From Deltaproteobacteria bacterium RBG_13_43_22 (GTDB taxonomy: Bacteria > Desulfobacterota > RBG-13-43-22), in assembly GCA_001797675.1 (NCBI GenBank), contig MGQB01000036.1, positions 93,939-157,938 of the forward strand: 64,000 bases of DNA, given 5' to 3'. Position 1 is the stretch's first letter, and every line of letters starts with the position of its first letter. A model generated the notes under the pieces. The model had not been told where the DNA came from, did no database searches, and worked only from the letters and a program-made list of their open reading frames with translations. Below, piece by piece: positions 46,314 through 55,113 of the stretch. The position numbers and the translations under genes were made by a program.

Positions 46314-47210
46314 TTAAATAACTTTTATAAAATAAGAAGCTGGTAAATCTCTTTGTTTATTTTGAAATATTTTTAAATAAATCCAGGTTAAGATAATTCC
46401 CATTGGCCTTAACATCATAATCCAAATCCATTTATACCAGGGTTCCCATTTTCTAAAGTATTTTAACATGCTTTCAGTAAATTTTTTTTGTTTCCATAAC
46501 AAATCTTTTTGGTCAAAGCTTTGACCGAAATAATCCATACAGGTCGTTATCGGTGTATATTTGATTTGATATCCTAAGCTTTTTACTTCCCGACAGAGAT
46601 CTACATCTTCAAACCAGATAAAATATCTTGGATCAAAAGCCCAACCCAACTTTTCAATGATTTCTCTTCTTATCATCAAAAAAGAACCTCGTACAGAATC
46701 GACTTCCTGCTCTTTATTTGGGTTAAAATTACTAGATAAATATTTATTTAAAAGACTTGGCATTAAATGAAATAATTTAAATATTAAAACTAACATCTCC
46801 CAGTTTTTTGGAAACCTTCGCGGCTTGGCTTCATCAAGAAAGTTTCCTTGCTTATCGACTAACTTGCAGCCTCCTATCCCCACTTCTCGGTTTCCTCTCA
46901 TCCATTTTACGATCTTATCCAAACCTTCGGCTTCGATTTCCATGTCCGGATTTAAAAATAAGATAAACTCTCCTTGGGCTAGTTTCGCCCCTAAGTTATT
47001 CGAATAACCGAACCCTTCATTTTTTAGATTCATAATCAGTGTAATTTCCGGAAAATTAGTATTAATAACTTCAATTGTCTTGTCACCAGAAGCATTGTCC
47101 ACCACAATCTGTTCAAAACTGATCTCTCGGCAACCGGCACAAACAGACTGTATCTGTTTGATTATTTTCTCCTCAGAATTCCAGGTAACGGTAATCACAC
47201 TAAGATCCAT
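46314..47210 (-). CDS. GT2 glycosyltransferase (WbbL-like)
   Basis: About 298 residues: MDLSVITVTWNSEEKIIKQI, DNASGDKTIEVI, LFLNPDMEIEAEGL and FIWFEDVDLCREVKSLGYQ, the hallmarks of WbbL/rhamnosyltransferase-type GT2. A basic, tryptophan-rich C-terminus (KYFRKWEPWYKWIWIMMLR) may contact the membrane. The TTG at 47237 gives a longer frame; the ATG at 47210 follows AAAAAGGGAA at good spacing and gives the normal start. The gene ends 4 bp before the GT2-methyltransferase gene. Confidence 0.8.
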   Translation of the reverse strand: MDLSVITVTWNSEEKIIKQIQSVCAGCREISFEQIVVDNASGDKTIEVINTNFPEITLIMNLKNEGFGYSNNLGAKLAQGEFILFLNPDMEIEAEGLDKIVKWMRGNREVGIGGCKLVDKQGNFLDEAKPRRFPKNWEMLVLIFKLFHLMPSLLNKYLSSNFNPNKEQEVDSVRGSFLMIRREIIEKLGWAFDPRYFIWFEDVDLCREVKSLGYQIKYTPITTCMDYFGQSFDQKDLLWKQKKFTESMLKYFRKWEPWYKWIWIMMLRPMGIILTWIYLKIFQNKQRDLPASYFIKVI

Positions 47211-47390
47211 TGGGTTCCCTTTTTCCAATAGGCACAATTATTTTTTCTGTTTTTCCGTCGGGACCTTAATTTTAAGTCCAAACCTCTGAGACCATTTAAT
47301 CCTTTCGATTTCTGCTTAAATAAAAGAACTGCCTATTGGTTTAAAAAAATGCTGGGGTTGAATCTGATAAAACTTAGGTTTTAGGGGGAC

Positions 47391-47532
47391 GAGACCTTTG
47401 AAAAATGTTCAATTTTGGTCAAAGTCAAGAAAAGCAAAAATTTCAACCGCAGAAAACTATGTAATATTTCGAGGACTGAAATTTAAGCCCGACAAAGAGA
47501 TTGGGCAAAAGGGAGCATTTTTTAAAGGTCTC
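47391..47532. mobile_element. MITE-like element with 20-bp terminal inverted repeats
   Basis: The left end GAGACCTTTGAAAAATGTTC and the right end (reversed) GAGACCTTTAAAAAATGCTC match at 18 of 20 positions. Only 102 bp lie between them, with no coding capacity. The GAGACCTTTG end resembles the IS5-family end at 6206. This is a non-autonomous, internally deleted IS derivative in the 361-bp gap between the GT2 and Wzt genes. No clear target duplication is seen. The rest of the gap holds AT-rich sequence without other support. Confidence 0.7.
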
Positions 47533-47571
47533 GGTGCGTATCGATTAATCTCTTTATAGGCTTCGAATTAA

Positions 47572-48321
47572 TCAACGCTTAGTCCGTTGATATTTTTCGA
47601 TGACTTCCTTGGAAGGGCCAACGGCACGGGTTATTCCTCCTTCCAGCCATACAACCTTTTCACACATGGACTTGACCTGATTGAGGTTGTGCGATACCAA
47701 CAAAATAGTAGTCCCTTTGCTCTTAAATCTTTCAATTCGTTTAATAGATTTTTTTTGGAACTCTTCATCTCCAACCGCAAATATTTCATCCAAAACTAAT
47801 ATGTCTGGTTTTATATCCGTAGCGATAGCAAACCCCAACCGGGTAATCATACCGGTTGAATAGGTTCTTAGAGGCGAATCGATGAAATCTTTGATGCCTG
47901 CAAAATCGACAATTCGATCGAAACGTTTGGAAATATCCTTTACTTTAAATCCCAGAATGGTTCCGTTTAAATAAATATTTTCTCGTCCCGTAAGTTCATA
48001 ATCAAATCCCGCCCCTAATTCAAGTAAAGGTGCTACCAACCCCCTCACTCGAATGCTTCCCAAAGTCGGCCGTAACACCCTTGAGATAACTTTAAGAAGT
48101 GTGCTTTTCCCCGCTCCATTGGAACCAATAATTCCGACTAATTCACCCTGATAAACCTTAAAATTAATCTCACGAAGAGCCCAGAAATCAATATAATTTA
48201 TTGATTTTTTAAGACGACGAATAGCATATTCTTTCAACGAAGCAATCTTTTCGTGGGGCAGACGATAGCGCACAGAAACATTATCAAATTCGATCAACGG
48301 ATTGACTTTGTCAACTTTCAT
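47572..48321 (-). CDS. Wzt-type ABC transporter ATP-binding protein, lacking a glycan-recognition domain
   Basis: About 249 residues. Walker A GSNGAGKSTLLK, signature YSTGMITRLGFAIA and Walker B ILVLDEIFAVGDEEFQ are intact. It is a TagH/KpsT/Wzt-type ATPase for glycan export. It stops shortly after the nucleotide-binding domain, so it lacks the C-terminal carbohydrate-binding domain that some Wzt proteins use to recognise a capped chain end. The longest frame starts at 48348 and overlaps the permease gene by 23 bp; the ATG at 48321, just past the permease stop, is preferred, though either could be used. It pairs with the permease at 48326. Confidence 0.85.
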   Translation of the reverse strand: MKVDKVNPLIEFDNVSVRYRLPHEKIASLKEYAIRRLKKSINYIDFWALREINFKVYQGELVGIIGSNGAGKSTLLKVISRVLRPTLGSIRVRGLVAPLLELGAGFDYELTGRENIYLNGTILGFKVKDISKRFDRIVDFAGIKDFIDSPLRTYSTGMITRLGFAIATDIKPDILVLDEIFAVGDEEFQKKSIKRIERFKSKGTTILLVSHNLNQVKSMCEKVVWLEGGITRAVGPSKEVIEKYQRTKR

Positions 48322-48325
48322 AAGA

Positions 48326-49138
48326 TTATATCCGGTAGGCAAATTCATCGGCTTTCTTTGTAAACACCCAAAAACCGATCAACAATGAAACCAGAGCCCA
48401 ACTAGTGGCTGCCAATATGGTATTAGTTCCTGGTATAAGACCAAGATATATAGGAGCACGAAATATTTCTAAAAGGTTATATAAAGGATTGAGATTCATA
48501 TACCAAACATATCGGGCAGGGAAGATATCCCTGGGGTAGATTATTGGGGTAAGGTAGAACCAAGCTGATATAAAAACCTGATATAGGTATATAACATCAA
48601 GAAAAAAAACTGCCATAGTTGAAAGGATAAGGCCTATCCCAAGCGCAAACATAGCTACCAGTAAGATAGCGAAAGGAATAAAAAATAGGGCCGGTCGAAA
48701 GGCATGTTTAAATATCAGCATAATAATGGCCAGAGGAATCAAGTTCAAGAAAAGATTAATCAAACCGGAAATTATAGCAGTAAGGGGAAAGACCGTCCGA
48801 GGAATATAAATTCGTCGAAGCAAGTCCCCACCCCATATCATAGAATTCATCGCATCTTGAGTTGTTTGAGTAAATAAATTCCAAAAGATGAGACCTGATA
48901 ATAAATAGATAGGATAATTGATCAACGAAAAACGAAAAAGGTTAGAAAAGGCGATGGTTAATACAGTCATGGTTAATAAAGGGCCCAACAGAGTCCAAAT
49001 GATCCCCAACGTGGATCGCTTATATCGCCTTTTGATATTTGCTAAGGTCATTAGATATAATAGATCCCGATATCGTAATAACTCACCCAACTCTGAAAAT
49101 AAAGGAGACCGCCTTACTGCTGAGTCATATTCTATCAT
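48326..49138 (-). CDS. Wzm-type ABC-2 transporter permease
   Basis: A 270-residue protein with six membrane segments. The cytosolic N-terminus LLYLMTLANIKRRYKRSTLG is the interface region typical of Wzm/TagG permeases, followed by IIWTLLGPLLTMTVLTIAF. It would export a full-length lipid-linked polysaccharide across the inner membrane with the ATPase downstream. No partner KpsD/KpsE-like outer-membrane components are encoded here besides the Wza-type protein at 12388. Confidence 0.85.
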   Translation of the reverse strand: MIEYDSAVRRSPLFSELGELLRYRDLLYLMTLANIKRRYKRSTLGIIWTLLGPLLTMTVLTIAFSNLFRFSLINYPIYLLSGLIFWNLFTQTTQDAMNSMIWGGDLLRRIYIPRTVFPLTAIISGLINLFLNLIPLAIIMLIFKHAFRPALFFIPFAILLVAMFALGIGLILSTMAVFFLDVIYLYQVFISAWFYLTPIIYPRDIFPARYVWYMNLNPLYNLLEIFRAPIYLGLIPGTNTILAATSWALVSLLIGFWVFTKKADEFAYRI

Positions 49139-49222
49139 TGTGATTCGTTACTCCCATATACAAATGATACTTGAAATTGAAAACCGCAATTGCTTTTAAT
49201 TGAATGTTTCTTTCTCGGACGT

Positions 49223-49549
49223 TTAAACCACCTTACGAAAAATAGAAAGGACCTTTCTAAGATAGTTCCTTCTTCGGGATTGCAATGGAAATATTTGAAG
49301 GGATCGGTTCTGTAAGACGGTAAACCATTTCCAGCATAAGGAGTTGTTAAAAGAATAAATGATTTGCTGCAAAGCTTTCAAGGCCGCTTCCCGAGCCTGA
49401 AGAATTTTTGCTTGTTCCAGCAATCGGGCCTCCTTCCTTTTTAAGGTTTCCCCCAAACTATTGATAATGGCATCCTTAACTTTCAGAGCTTCTTTCAATT
49501 GCTCTACCTGATCAAAATCCAGTTGTTTTTGATCTTCTGGGCGGGTCAT
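49223..49549 (-). CDS. Small coiled-coil protein, function unknown
   Basis: A 108-residue protein whose first about 70 residues form a strongly charged heptad pattern (LKEALKVKDAIINSLGETL, KRKEARLLEQAKILQAREA), predicted to be a coiled coil. It is followed by a hydrophobic/aromatic patch SLCWKWFTVLQNRS and a basic tail. It overlaps the large GT2 gene upstream by 4 bp (ATGA), so it is translated with it. Similar coiled stretches are fused inside glycosyltransferases, as in the 885-residue protein at 60964, so this may be a detached accessory or oligomerisation piece. No family recognised. Confidence 0.5.
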   Translation of the reverse strand: MTRPEDQKQLDFDQVEQLKEALKVKDAIINSLGETLKRKEARLLEQAKILQAREAALKALQQIIYSFNNSLCWKWFTVLQNRSLQIFPLQSRRRNYLRKVLSIFRKVV

Positions 49550-51417
49550 GACCGGAGATCTCCTTCTTCACGGTTTCCGACTTCTTTAAATATGACGTCA
49601 AACCACAGCTTTTCCCTGACCTTCGTGGCCTGGTAAAGAGTTAACTCTTTTTTCTTTCTGATAAAATTATATTCTTTGTTAATCTCATCATATTGTATGT
49701 GAGCGCCAGCCTCCCTTTCCTTTGGATCAAACCGCTTAATCCTTTCCTTGATCGCTTTTTTGAGGCCGTGTTCCGAACTACGGACAGGAAAGTGAAGTGT
49801 GAGAAATCTGCAGGGAAAGACTTTCTTACCTTCAAAAATAGGTTCATGTCCAAAAAAGGTGCAAAGGTCAATAGATTGCCCAAAATTCTTCCAGGCCTTA
49901 ATCTGGATTTTGTTGAAGTCCTCTCCTGGTTCATAATATTTTAAAAACTGCCTAACATCTTCCCCGGGAATAAAAGAATTGTCAATAGGCCGGAAATTCA
50001 GTAAATTAAAGTCTATGGCATTGTACCCCAGGGCATCCACTAATTTTATGGAGTCACACAAAGTCATCCTCGGCCAGGGGGATTCTCTGAATTCATCGGC
50101 ATCATGATGAAGATACCAGTCGGCCCCAAGCTCCAAATGCAATTGTTCTATCCGTTTGGTGATCATTCTTAAAGCAAAAATCTCTTCATGTTTTTTCGGC
50201 ATATCACTCTCATCGGGAAATAGTTCAATATGAAGCAATCCCTTCCCCAACCATTTTGAAGCCTCCTCCAGGGTATTATCGGTAGAATGGTGATTAAGGA
50301 GATAGACATAAATATCGTTTTCTATTAAATGTCTTATCACATGATAGATGATATCCCCCTCGTTATAAGCACAGATAATAGCCACCACCTTAAAGGGGGC
50401 TTGAATAGGGTCCAGCAAAAAGGTCTTTTGGGGGGAGGATTCAACCGAAGAAGCCTGTTCCCGCCGTTCTTCCATGATCCCTTTTATTTTACAGGCCCAA
50501 AAGGCTTCTCCGTAAGCCATCTTTAATATATCTCTGAAAGGGAACGGTAAAGGAACACCCAGGTTCATAATCTTGTTGCCGAAATCATCCAATTCACGGG
50601 CATACTCAATAATAAGATCGAAATTTTCCCGAACGGTACTCCAGTTTTGATTAATGGTGTCCATCTGACACCATTCCAGTACTTCCGGCTCAGGATGAAG
50701 ACGGCTCCAGATGAAATTAGCCCGCCCTTGCAGGATCGATCGACGGCAGAAATCCTCGAACCCGATCGGACGCATCATATAACTTACGGCATTTTTGTTG
50801 TAAATCACCTTAAACCCGAGTTTTGACAACCGATATCCCAATTCGGCATCTTCATTGCCGAAACGAAAGATAGGGTTAAACAACCCATTTTCAAGAAGAA
50901 ATTCTCTTTTGCAGGAAGACCTTCCTCCCCAGAAAAAAAGATAATTGAGGATCTGGCCGTGTTTAAGGGCCGAATAACTGAACAACCCCCCGCTTGCAGT
51001 GATGATAAATTCCATTAGAGGGGTTATTTTTAGATGAGGGGACCAAGTCGTAAAATTCAAAACTGAATAATTTTTTTCGGGAAAAGCCCGATGGGTCTTT
51101 AGATGTTCTTCCAAAAAAGAGGGTGAAGCCTGATCATCATCATCCAGGAAGACCAGAATGTCTCCCTGGGCCTTTTCTATCCCCCGATTTTTAGCAAAGG
51201 CCAGTCCCTTATTTTCCTGGTAAAGGTATTGTATGGGCAGAATGCCGTTAAAGGCCTCGACCACCGCTGTTGTATTATCCTGAGAGCCGTCATCAACAAT
51301 AATAACCTCAAAATCTTTTTTTGAAACCGTTTGCCTGGCCAGCCCTTCAAGGGATTTTTCCAAAAACCCGGCGCGGTTGTATGTGCAGAGGATAACGCTT
51401 AAAGGAAAGGGAGACAA
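49546..51417 (-). CDS. Two-domain glycosyltransferase: GT2 plus Glyco_tranf_2_4-like domain
   Basis: The 623-residue protein has an N-terminal GT2 (about 5-260; LSVILCTYNRAGFLEKSLEGL, VDDGSQDNT, FLDDDDQASPSFL, FGNEDAELGYRLSKLGF) and a second domain (about 345-600; VVAIICAYNEGDIIYHVI, LLNHHSTDNT, WYLHHDADEFRESPW) of the Glyco_tranf_2_4 type. Two transferase activities in one chain are likely. The start is a TTG at 51417 with GAAGGA 5 nt upstream; no ATG in the frame is near. It precedes the small coiled-coil protein and follows a methyltransferase gene. Confidence 0.8.
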   Translation of the reverse strand: MSPFPLSVILCTYNRAGFLEKSLEGLARQTVSKKDFEVIIVDDGSQDNTTAVVEAFNGILPIQYLYQENKGLAFAKNRGIEKAQGDILVFLDDDDQASPSFLEEHLKTHRAFPEKNYSVLNFTTWSPHLKITPLMEFIITASGGLFSYSALKHGQILNYLFFWGGRSSCKREFLLENGLFNPIFRFGNEDAELGYRLSKLGFKVIYNKNAVSYMMRPIGFEDFCRRSILQGRANFIWSRLHPEPEVLEWCQMDTINQNWSTVRENFDLIIEYARELDDFGNKIMNLGVPLPFPFRDILKMAYGEAFWACKIKGIMEERREQASSVESSPQKTFLLDPIQAPFKVVAIICAYNEGDIIYHVIRHLIENDIYVYLLNHHSTDNTLEEASKWLGKGLLHIELFPDESDMPKKHEEIFALRMITKRIEQLHLELGADWYLHHDADEFRESPWPRMTLCDSIKLVDALGYNAIDFNLLNFRPIDNSFIPGEDVRQFLKYYEPGEDFNKIQIKAWKNFGQSIDLCTFFGHEPIFEGKKVFPCRFLTLHFPVRSSEHGLKKAIKERIKRFDPKEREAGAHIQYDEINKEYNFIRKKKELTLYQATKVREKLWFDVIFKEVGNREEGDLRS

Positions 51418-51426
51418 AAAAATCCT

Positions 51427-52314
51427 TCAGGAATCAGTCTTGTCAGTCGATTGCTTTTTTAAAATAATAAAAGGATATCTGCCTTTTTCAGACAACCACC
51501 GGGGAAACCAGTCTTCTAAAAAGGCAAGAAGCCCTAATAATAGGCGTCCCCAGACATTTTCCCTGATTAAAGCCCGGCTAAAAACAGGGTCAATAAGTTG
51601 TGCAACTCTCATGGTATAAGGGATTTTAACCTCATCCAAAACCTGACGGAACCAGGAGGGGGGATGGGGGTGACCGTAGAGAGGAGGGATTTCCTCCACC
51701 AAAACCGGTCCTGATTCAGTTTTTGAGAAAAAGATTTTTTTAACTAAACCAAAAAGCCGGGATTTATTTTTCATCGGAATCCAGTCCGATATCGGAGAAA
51801 ATGGCCACGTATAAGTAATGACCCCGGTTGCCTCGGCTTTCAAGGTGCGGTAGAGTTCCCGGAGGGCTTGAAGTTGTTCATCGGCGGGGACATGATAAAG
51901 GGCGTGATTACAGGCAAAGGCATCAAAGACCTCGTCCCGGAAAGGCAGGAGAGTCATATCCCCTAAAATGTAAAGGCCCCGCTCCCCCAGCTTATCTCTG
52001 GCTTCTTTAAGCCCGACCATAGAAAGATCCACACAGACCTGTTTACTAAATCCCTGGGCATATTCGAGATATTCCGGATACGATATTCCGCCTGATCCCG
52101 CATCTAAGAAAAAATCTCCCTTTTTTTTAAAAAACGCTTTAGCCCGGTTCCTGACCCTGCGGTAATACGGCAACAGCAGGGGTCTGAGGTCCACCCAGGC
52201 AACCGTATCCTTAAATAACCCATCCGGGGTTTTTTGCCAGCCGAAACGATTATAAAACTCCTGGACATTTATTTTTTCCGGACGCAATAAATCTATCCTT
52301 TTCTTTTCGTCCAC
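51427..52314 (-). CDS. Class I SAM-dependent methyltransferase
   Basis: A 295-residue protein with FFLDAGSGGISYPEYLEY (motif I), QVCVDLSMVGLKEARDKL, YILGDMTLLPFRDEVFDAFACNHALYH in three parts, and a strand with GVITYTWPFSP. It belongs to the Methyltransf_11 group. Start is GTG at 52314, overlapping the end of the upstream GT2 gene by 22 bp. Probably modifies a sugar of the same glycan. The DNA here is more GC-rich than in the left 48 kb. Confidence 0.75.
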   Translation of the reverse strand: MDEKKRIDLLRPEKINVQEFYNRFGWQKTPDGLFKDTVAWVDLRPLLLPYYRRVRNRAKAFFKKKGDFFLDAGSGGISYPEYLEYAQGFSKQVCVDLSMVGLKEARDKLGERGLYILGDMTLLPFRDEVFDAFACNHALYHVPADEQLQALRELYRTLKAEATGVITYTWPFSPISDWIPMKNKSRLFGLVKKIFFSKTESGPVLVEEIPPLYGHPHPPSWFRQVLDEVKIPYTMRVAQLIDPVFSRALIRENVWGRLLLGLLAFLEDWFPRWLSEKGRYPFIILKKQSTDKTDS

Positions 52315-53531
52315 TGACGAAATTTCTTCTCCATAGGGGTCAAGGTATTACCTTCCTGATAACGATATTCATAACGGAAATCTCTATAAAAAAGGATCAT
52401 CCTTTCAACAAAAGTTTCAATCCGGAAGGCTAGGCTTGAAGGAGCCGCTTTCCTAAGGAGATAAGACCAAGCAAACGGGTGAAGTAACAAGGTGGGGTGA
52501 CTTATAAGGGCCTGCCGAAAGGGGAAACCGGCCTTCTCCTTCTGTCCCAGACGGGCCAGAACTCCGGAGATCAATAAATTGGTCAAATCCCAACCTTTCT
52601 CTGCTTGAGATTTAAGGTGTTCCTGTTCCTCCTCAGGTAATTCCTTCCATCGTTCGAAAACTTGTTCTCCCCTTCTTTTTCCTCTTTCGAGATCGAGCCC
52701 TTCGTTCAATATCAGATTGTAATAATAAAAAGCGAAGAGAGAACTCAGTGAACCCGGTCTTCTATATCGCCGATACATCTCCAGGGAATCCTCCCAGAAG
52801 ACAGTTGGGCTGGAGAGGGATTTTGTTCCGGGGATCAATCGATATTTTCCAAATTTAACGGGGATATGAAAAAACTTTAAGCCGAAATGTCCGGCCCGCA
52901 CCCAGTATTCGTTATCCATAGCATAGTGAAAGGATTCATCCAAATAACCGATCTTATCCAAAACCTCTTTTCTCCAGAAGGTTGCCGGTTGGACGATAAA
53001 ATTGGTAAAACGATTCCATAAATAATGGTAGGAAGTCATCACCTTATGATCATACGGCCTTGATAACCATTCCCACTTCGGGTTGCCCTGTTCGTCTATG
53101 AACTCACCGTCGCCATGCACAAAATCGACCTCGGGATGTGATTGAAAAACCGTTGCTACACCCTCCAGAGTGCCGGGGAAATACATATCATCGGAATTTA
53201 AATAAGCGACAATATCCCCGGCAGCCTTTTTGAGTCCCCTATTGACGGCTTCCGTCTGGCCCTTATCGGGTTTACTTTCCCAATCCATGGTGATTCCTCG
53301 ACAATGAATCCCTTGCCGGCCGGAGCCTATCCTTTCTGCATACGATCGAATGGTTTCTAAAGAACCATCGGCGGACCCTCCATCCTGAACAAAGTATTCA
53401 ATTTGAAAATCTCCAGCTTGGGTAATAACGCTCTCTATCGTTGCTCCAATATAAGATTCTTGATTAAGTGAAGGAGTAACGATGGTAAATTTTAAGGGAT
53501 CGTTTTGTTTCAACGGGTGCAGTCTGTTCAA
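52293..53531 (-). CDS. GT2 glycosyltransferase (WcaA-like)
   Basis: A 412-residue GT2: FTIVTPSLNQESYIGATIES, VQDGGSADGSLE, DKGQTEAVNRGLKKAAGDI and YLNSDDMYFPGTL, then the acceptor block FHYAMDNEYWVRAGHFGLKF. The C-terminal about 150 residues include a TPR-like or helical region. The start is a TTG at 53531, only 3 nt past the aminotransferase stop; there is no ATG nearby. The same GT2 subtype forms the central domain of the 885-residue fusion at 60964. Confidence 0.75.
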   Translation of the reverse strand: MNRLHPLKQNDPLKFTIVTPSLNQESYIGATIESVITQAGDFQIEYFVQDGGSADGSLETIRSYAERIGSGRQGIHCRGITMDWESKPDKGQTEAVNRGLKKAAGDIVAYLNSDDMYFPGTLEGVATVFQSHPEVDFVHGDGEFIDEQGNPKWEWLSRPYDHKVMTSYHYLWNRFTNFIVQPATFWRKEVLDKIGYLDESFHYAMDNEYWVRAGHFGLKFFHIPVKFGKYRLIPGTKSLSSPTVFWEDSLEMYRRYRRPGSLSSLFAFYYYNLILNEGLDLERGKRRGEQVFERWKELPEEEQEHLKSQAEKGWDLTNLLISGVLARLGQKEKAGFPFRQALISHPTLLLHPFAWSYLLRKAAPSSLAFRIETFVERMILFYRDFRYEYRYQEGNTLTPMEKKFRQWTKRKG

Positions 53532-53534
53532 AAT

Positions 53535-54632
53535 TCAACGAAATCTCTCTTTTAAAACTGAACCTATTATATTGATTTGAGCCTCAGACATTTCAGGATA
53601 TAGGGGCAGAGAAAGAACCTCTTTGGCCGCCTTTTCCGATATTGGGAAATCCCCGGTCCGGTATCCCAAGTCAGTATAGGCTTCCTGCAAATGAACCGGA
53701 ATGGGGTAATGGATACCGGTTTGAATCCCCTGTGTTTGCAACCAGGTCTGTATTTGATTTCTTTCAGGTAAGCGGATGGTATATTGGTGATAAACATGAC
53801 GGTTAAAAGGCATCTCCACCGGCGTTTGGATCGGCGTTCCGGCCAACCATTGATTATATTTCTGGGCATGGAGACGCCTTGCCTCGGTCCATTTTTCCAA
53901 ATGTCTTAGTTTAACGCGAAGGACCGCTCCCTGAATCCCATCCATCCGATAATTATACCCTTTAAGTACATGATGGTACTTACTTCCTTGGCCCCAATCC
54001 CGAAGCATACGGATAGTTCGGGCATATTCGGGGTCATTGGTTACCACCATACCTCCTTCCCCATAAGCCCCCAGGTTTTTCCCGGGATAAAAACTGAAAC
54101 ACCCAAGGTCACCCATCCCCCCTGCACGACGTCTCTTATATTCGGCTCCGTGGGCCTGGGCCGCATCCTCGATAACCTTCAGGTTTTGACGCCGGGCGAT
54201 TTCCAGGATCGGATCCATATCCGCAGTCTGGCCGTAAAGATGCACCGGTATAATCGCTTTGGTTCGCTCAGTGATTTTTTCTTCGATCCGATCCACATCG
54301 ATGTTATAAGAAGGAAGCTGGATGTCCACCAACACCGGCCGGGCTCCGGTATAAACGATGCCGGCCACTGTAGCCACAAAGGTAAACGGTATGGTGATAA
54401 CCTCATCCCCCGGACCGATCCCGGCGGCCAACAGGGATAAATGCAGGGCACTGGTCCCGGAATTGACGGCTATCCCATATTTTGCACCACAATAAGAGGC
54501 AAATTCCTCTTCAAAGGCCGCCACCTCGTCCCCTAAAACAAACTGACAGCTCTCCAGTACCCGGCCAACCGCCTGGCCAATCTCATTTTTTATACTCTGA
54601 TACTGTGCTTTTAAATCTATCAAGGGGATCAT
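53535..54632 (-). CDS. DegT/DnrJ/EryC1/StrS sugar aminotransferase (PLP)
   Basis: A 365-residue aminotransferase with the PLP lysine K185 in [15 protein letters not shown] and D156 in [10 protein letters not shown]. The N-terminal [22 protein letters not shown] block and the [17 protein letters not shown] region are typical. It transfers an amino group from glutamate to a keto-sugar nucleotide, giving an amino sugar for the glycan. A strong SD (GAAGGGA) precedes the ATG at 54632. Partner keto-sugar-forming genes (dehydratase) are not evident in this window. Confidence 0.9.
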   Translation of the reverse strand: MIPLIDLKAQYQSIKNEIGQAVGRVLESCQFVLGDEVAAFEEEFASYCGAKYGIAVNSGTSALHLSLLAAGIGPGDEVITIPFTFVATVAGIVYTGARPVLVDIQLPSYNIDVDRIEEKITERTKAIIPVHLYGQTADMDPILEIARRQNLKVIEDAAQAHGAEYKRRRAGGMGDLGCFSFYPGKNLGAYGEGGMVVTNDPEYARTIRMLRDWGQGSKYHHVLKGYNYRMDGIQGAVLRVKLRHLEKWTEARRLHAQKYNQWLAGTPIQTPVEMPFNRHVYHQYTIRLPERNQIQTWLQTQGIQTGIHYPIPVHLQEAYTDLGYRTGDFPISEKAAKEVLSLPLYPEMSEAQINIIGSVLKERFR

Positions 54633-54720
54633 GCTATTCCCTTCTCGTAAAATTATAATAACTATTTGATTATATTTTAAAAAATTCTTTGCACTGTAAT
54701 GGGGCCAACTTCACAGATTG

Positions 54721-54746
54721 GGGTTCAATCCCGCCGGGACGTGCCA
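54721..54746 (+). other. tRNA 3'-end-like fragment (weak)
   Basis: GGGTTCAATCCC followed by GCCGGGACGTGCCA resembles a T-arm and acceptor 3' end with encoded CCA. The T-stem is mispaired and no 5' half of a tRNA is found upstream. It lies just before the VapBC genes, so it could be a scar of site-specific integration. Confidence 0.2.
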
Positions 54747-54790
54747 AATAATATTCACAGGGTAACGGTAGTTCTTTTTTTAAAAAATTC

Positions 54791-54819
54791 TTGACATTTT
54801 TTAATTTGACAGTCATATT
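54791..54819 (+). promoter_or_regulatory. Sigma70-type promoter of vapBC
   Basis: A consensus TTGACA (54791-54796) is followed by a 17-bp spacer and CATATT (54814-54819), about 40 bp upstream of the antitoxin ATG. It is the best promoter match in the window and on the correct strand. Autorepression by the VapBC complex is usual for the family; I see no clear operator palindrome. Confidence 0.6.
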
Positions 54820-54858
54820 TAACCTTATCCAACAAATAAATAAATGAAAGGCAAAATA

Positions 54859-55113
54859 ATGATAAATGTCAGTAAAGTTGGAAGAAGAGGCCAAATTACT
54901 ATCCCGGGAAACATACGCCGTTACTTAAAGATCAAAGAAGGGGATCGATTATCCTTTCTCCAGAAAGGAGAGGCTATTATCCTTAAACCCCTGAACCAGA
55001 CCCTTTTTGATCTTCGTGGAAGTGTACCGGTTAATAACCCCCAATATTTTGAAGATATCCGGCAGATGGTTATGAAGGTTCGGGCCTCGAAGGAGGCCGC
55101 TGATGAATCCTGA
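54859..55113 (+). CDS. AbrB/MazE-type antitoxin (VapB)
   Basis: About 84 residues beginning MINVSKVGRRGQITIPG, the swapped-hairpin AbrB/SpoVT DNA-binding fold, followed by RRYLKIKEGDRLSFLQKGEA and a C-terminal tail that would bind the PIN toxin. An upstream ATG at 54844 is in frame, but AAAGG sits 8 nt before the ATG at 54859, which also gives the usual N-terminus. It overlaps the toxin gene by 11 bp. It is on the opposite strand to all glycan genes and so is a separate unit. It would neutralise the toxin and repress the operon. Confidence 0.85.
   Translation: MINVSKVGRRGQITIPGNIRRYLKIKEGDRLSFLQKGEAIILKPLNQTLFDLRGSVPVNNPQYFEDIRQMVMKVRASKEAADES

Noticed and set aside
54670..54894. A 74-codon minus-strand frame containing ARPGGIEPQ
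   Set aside because: ARPGGIEP-type peptides are a well-known artefact of reading tRNA-like or repeat DNA in the wrong frame, and this one overlaps the vapB promoter and start.
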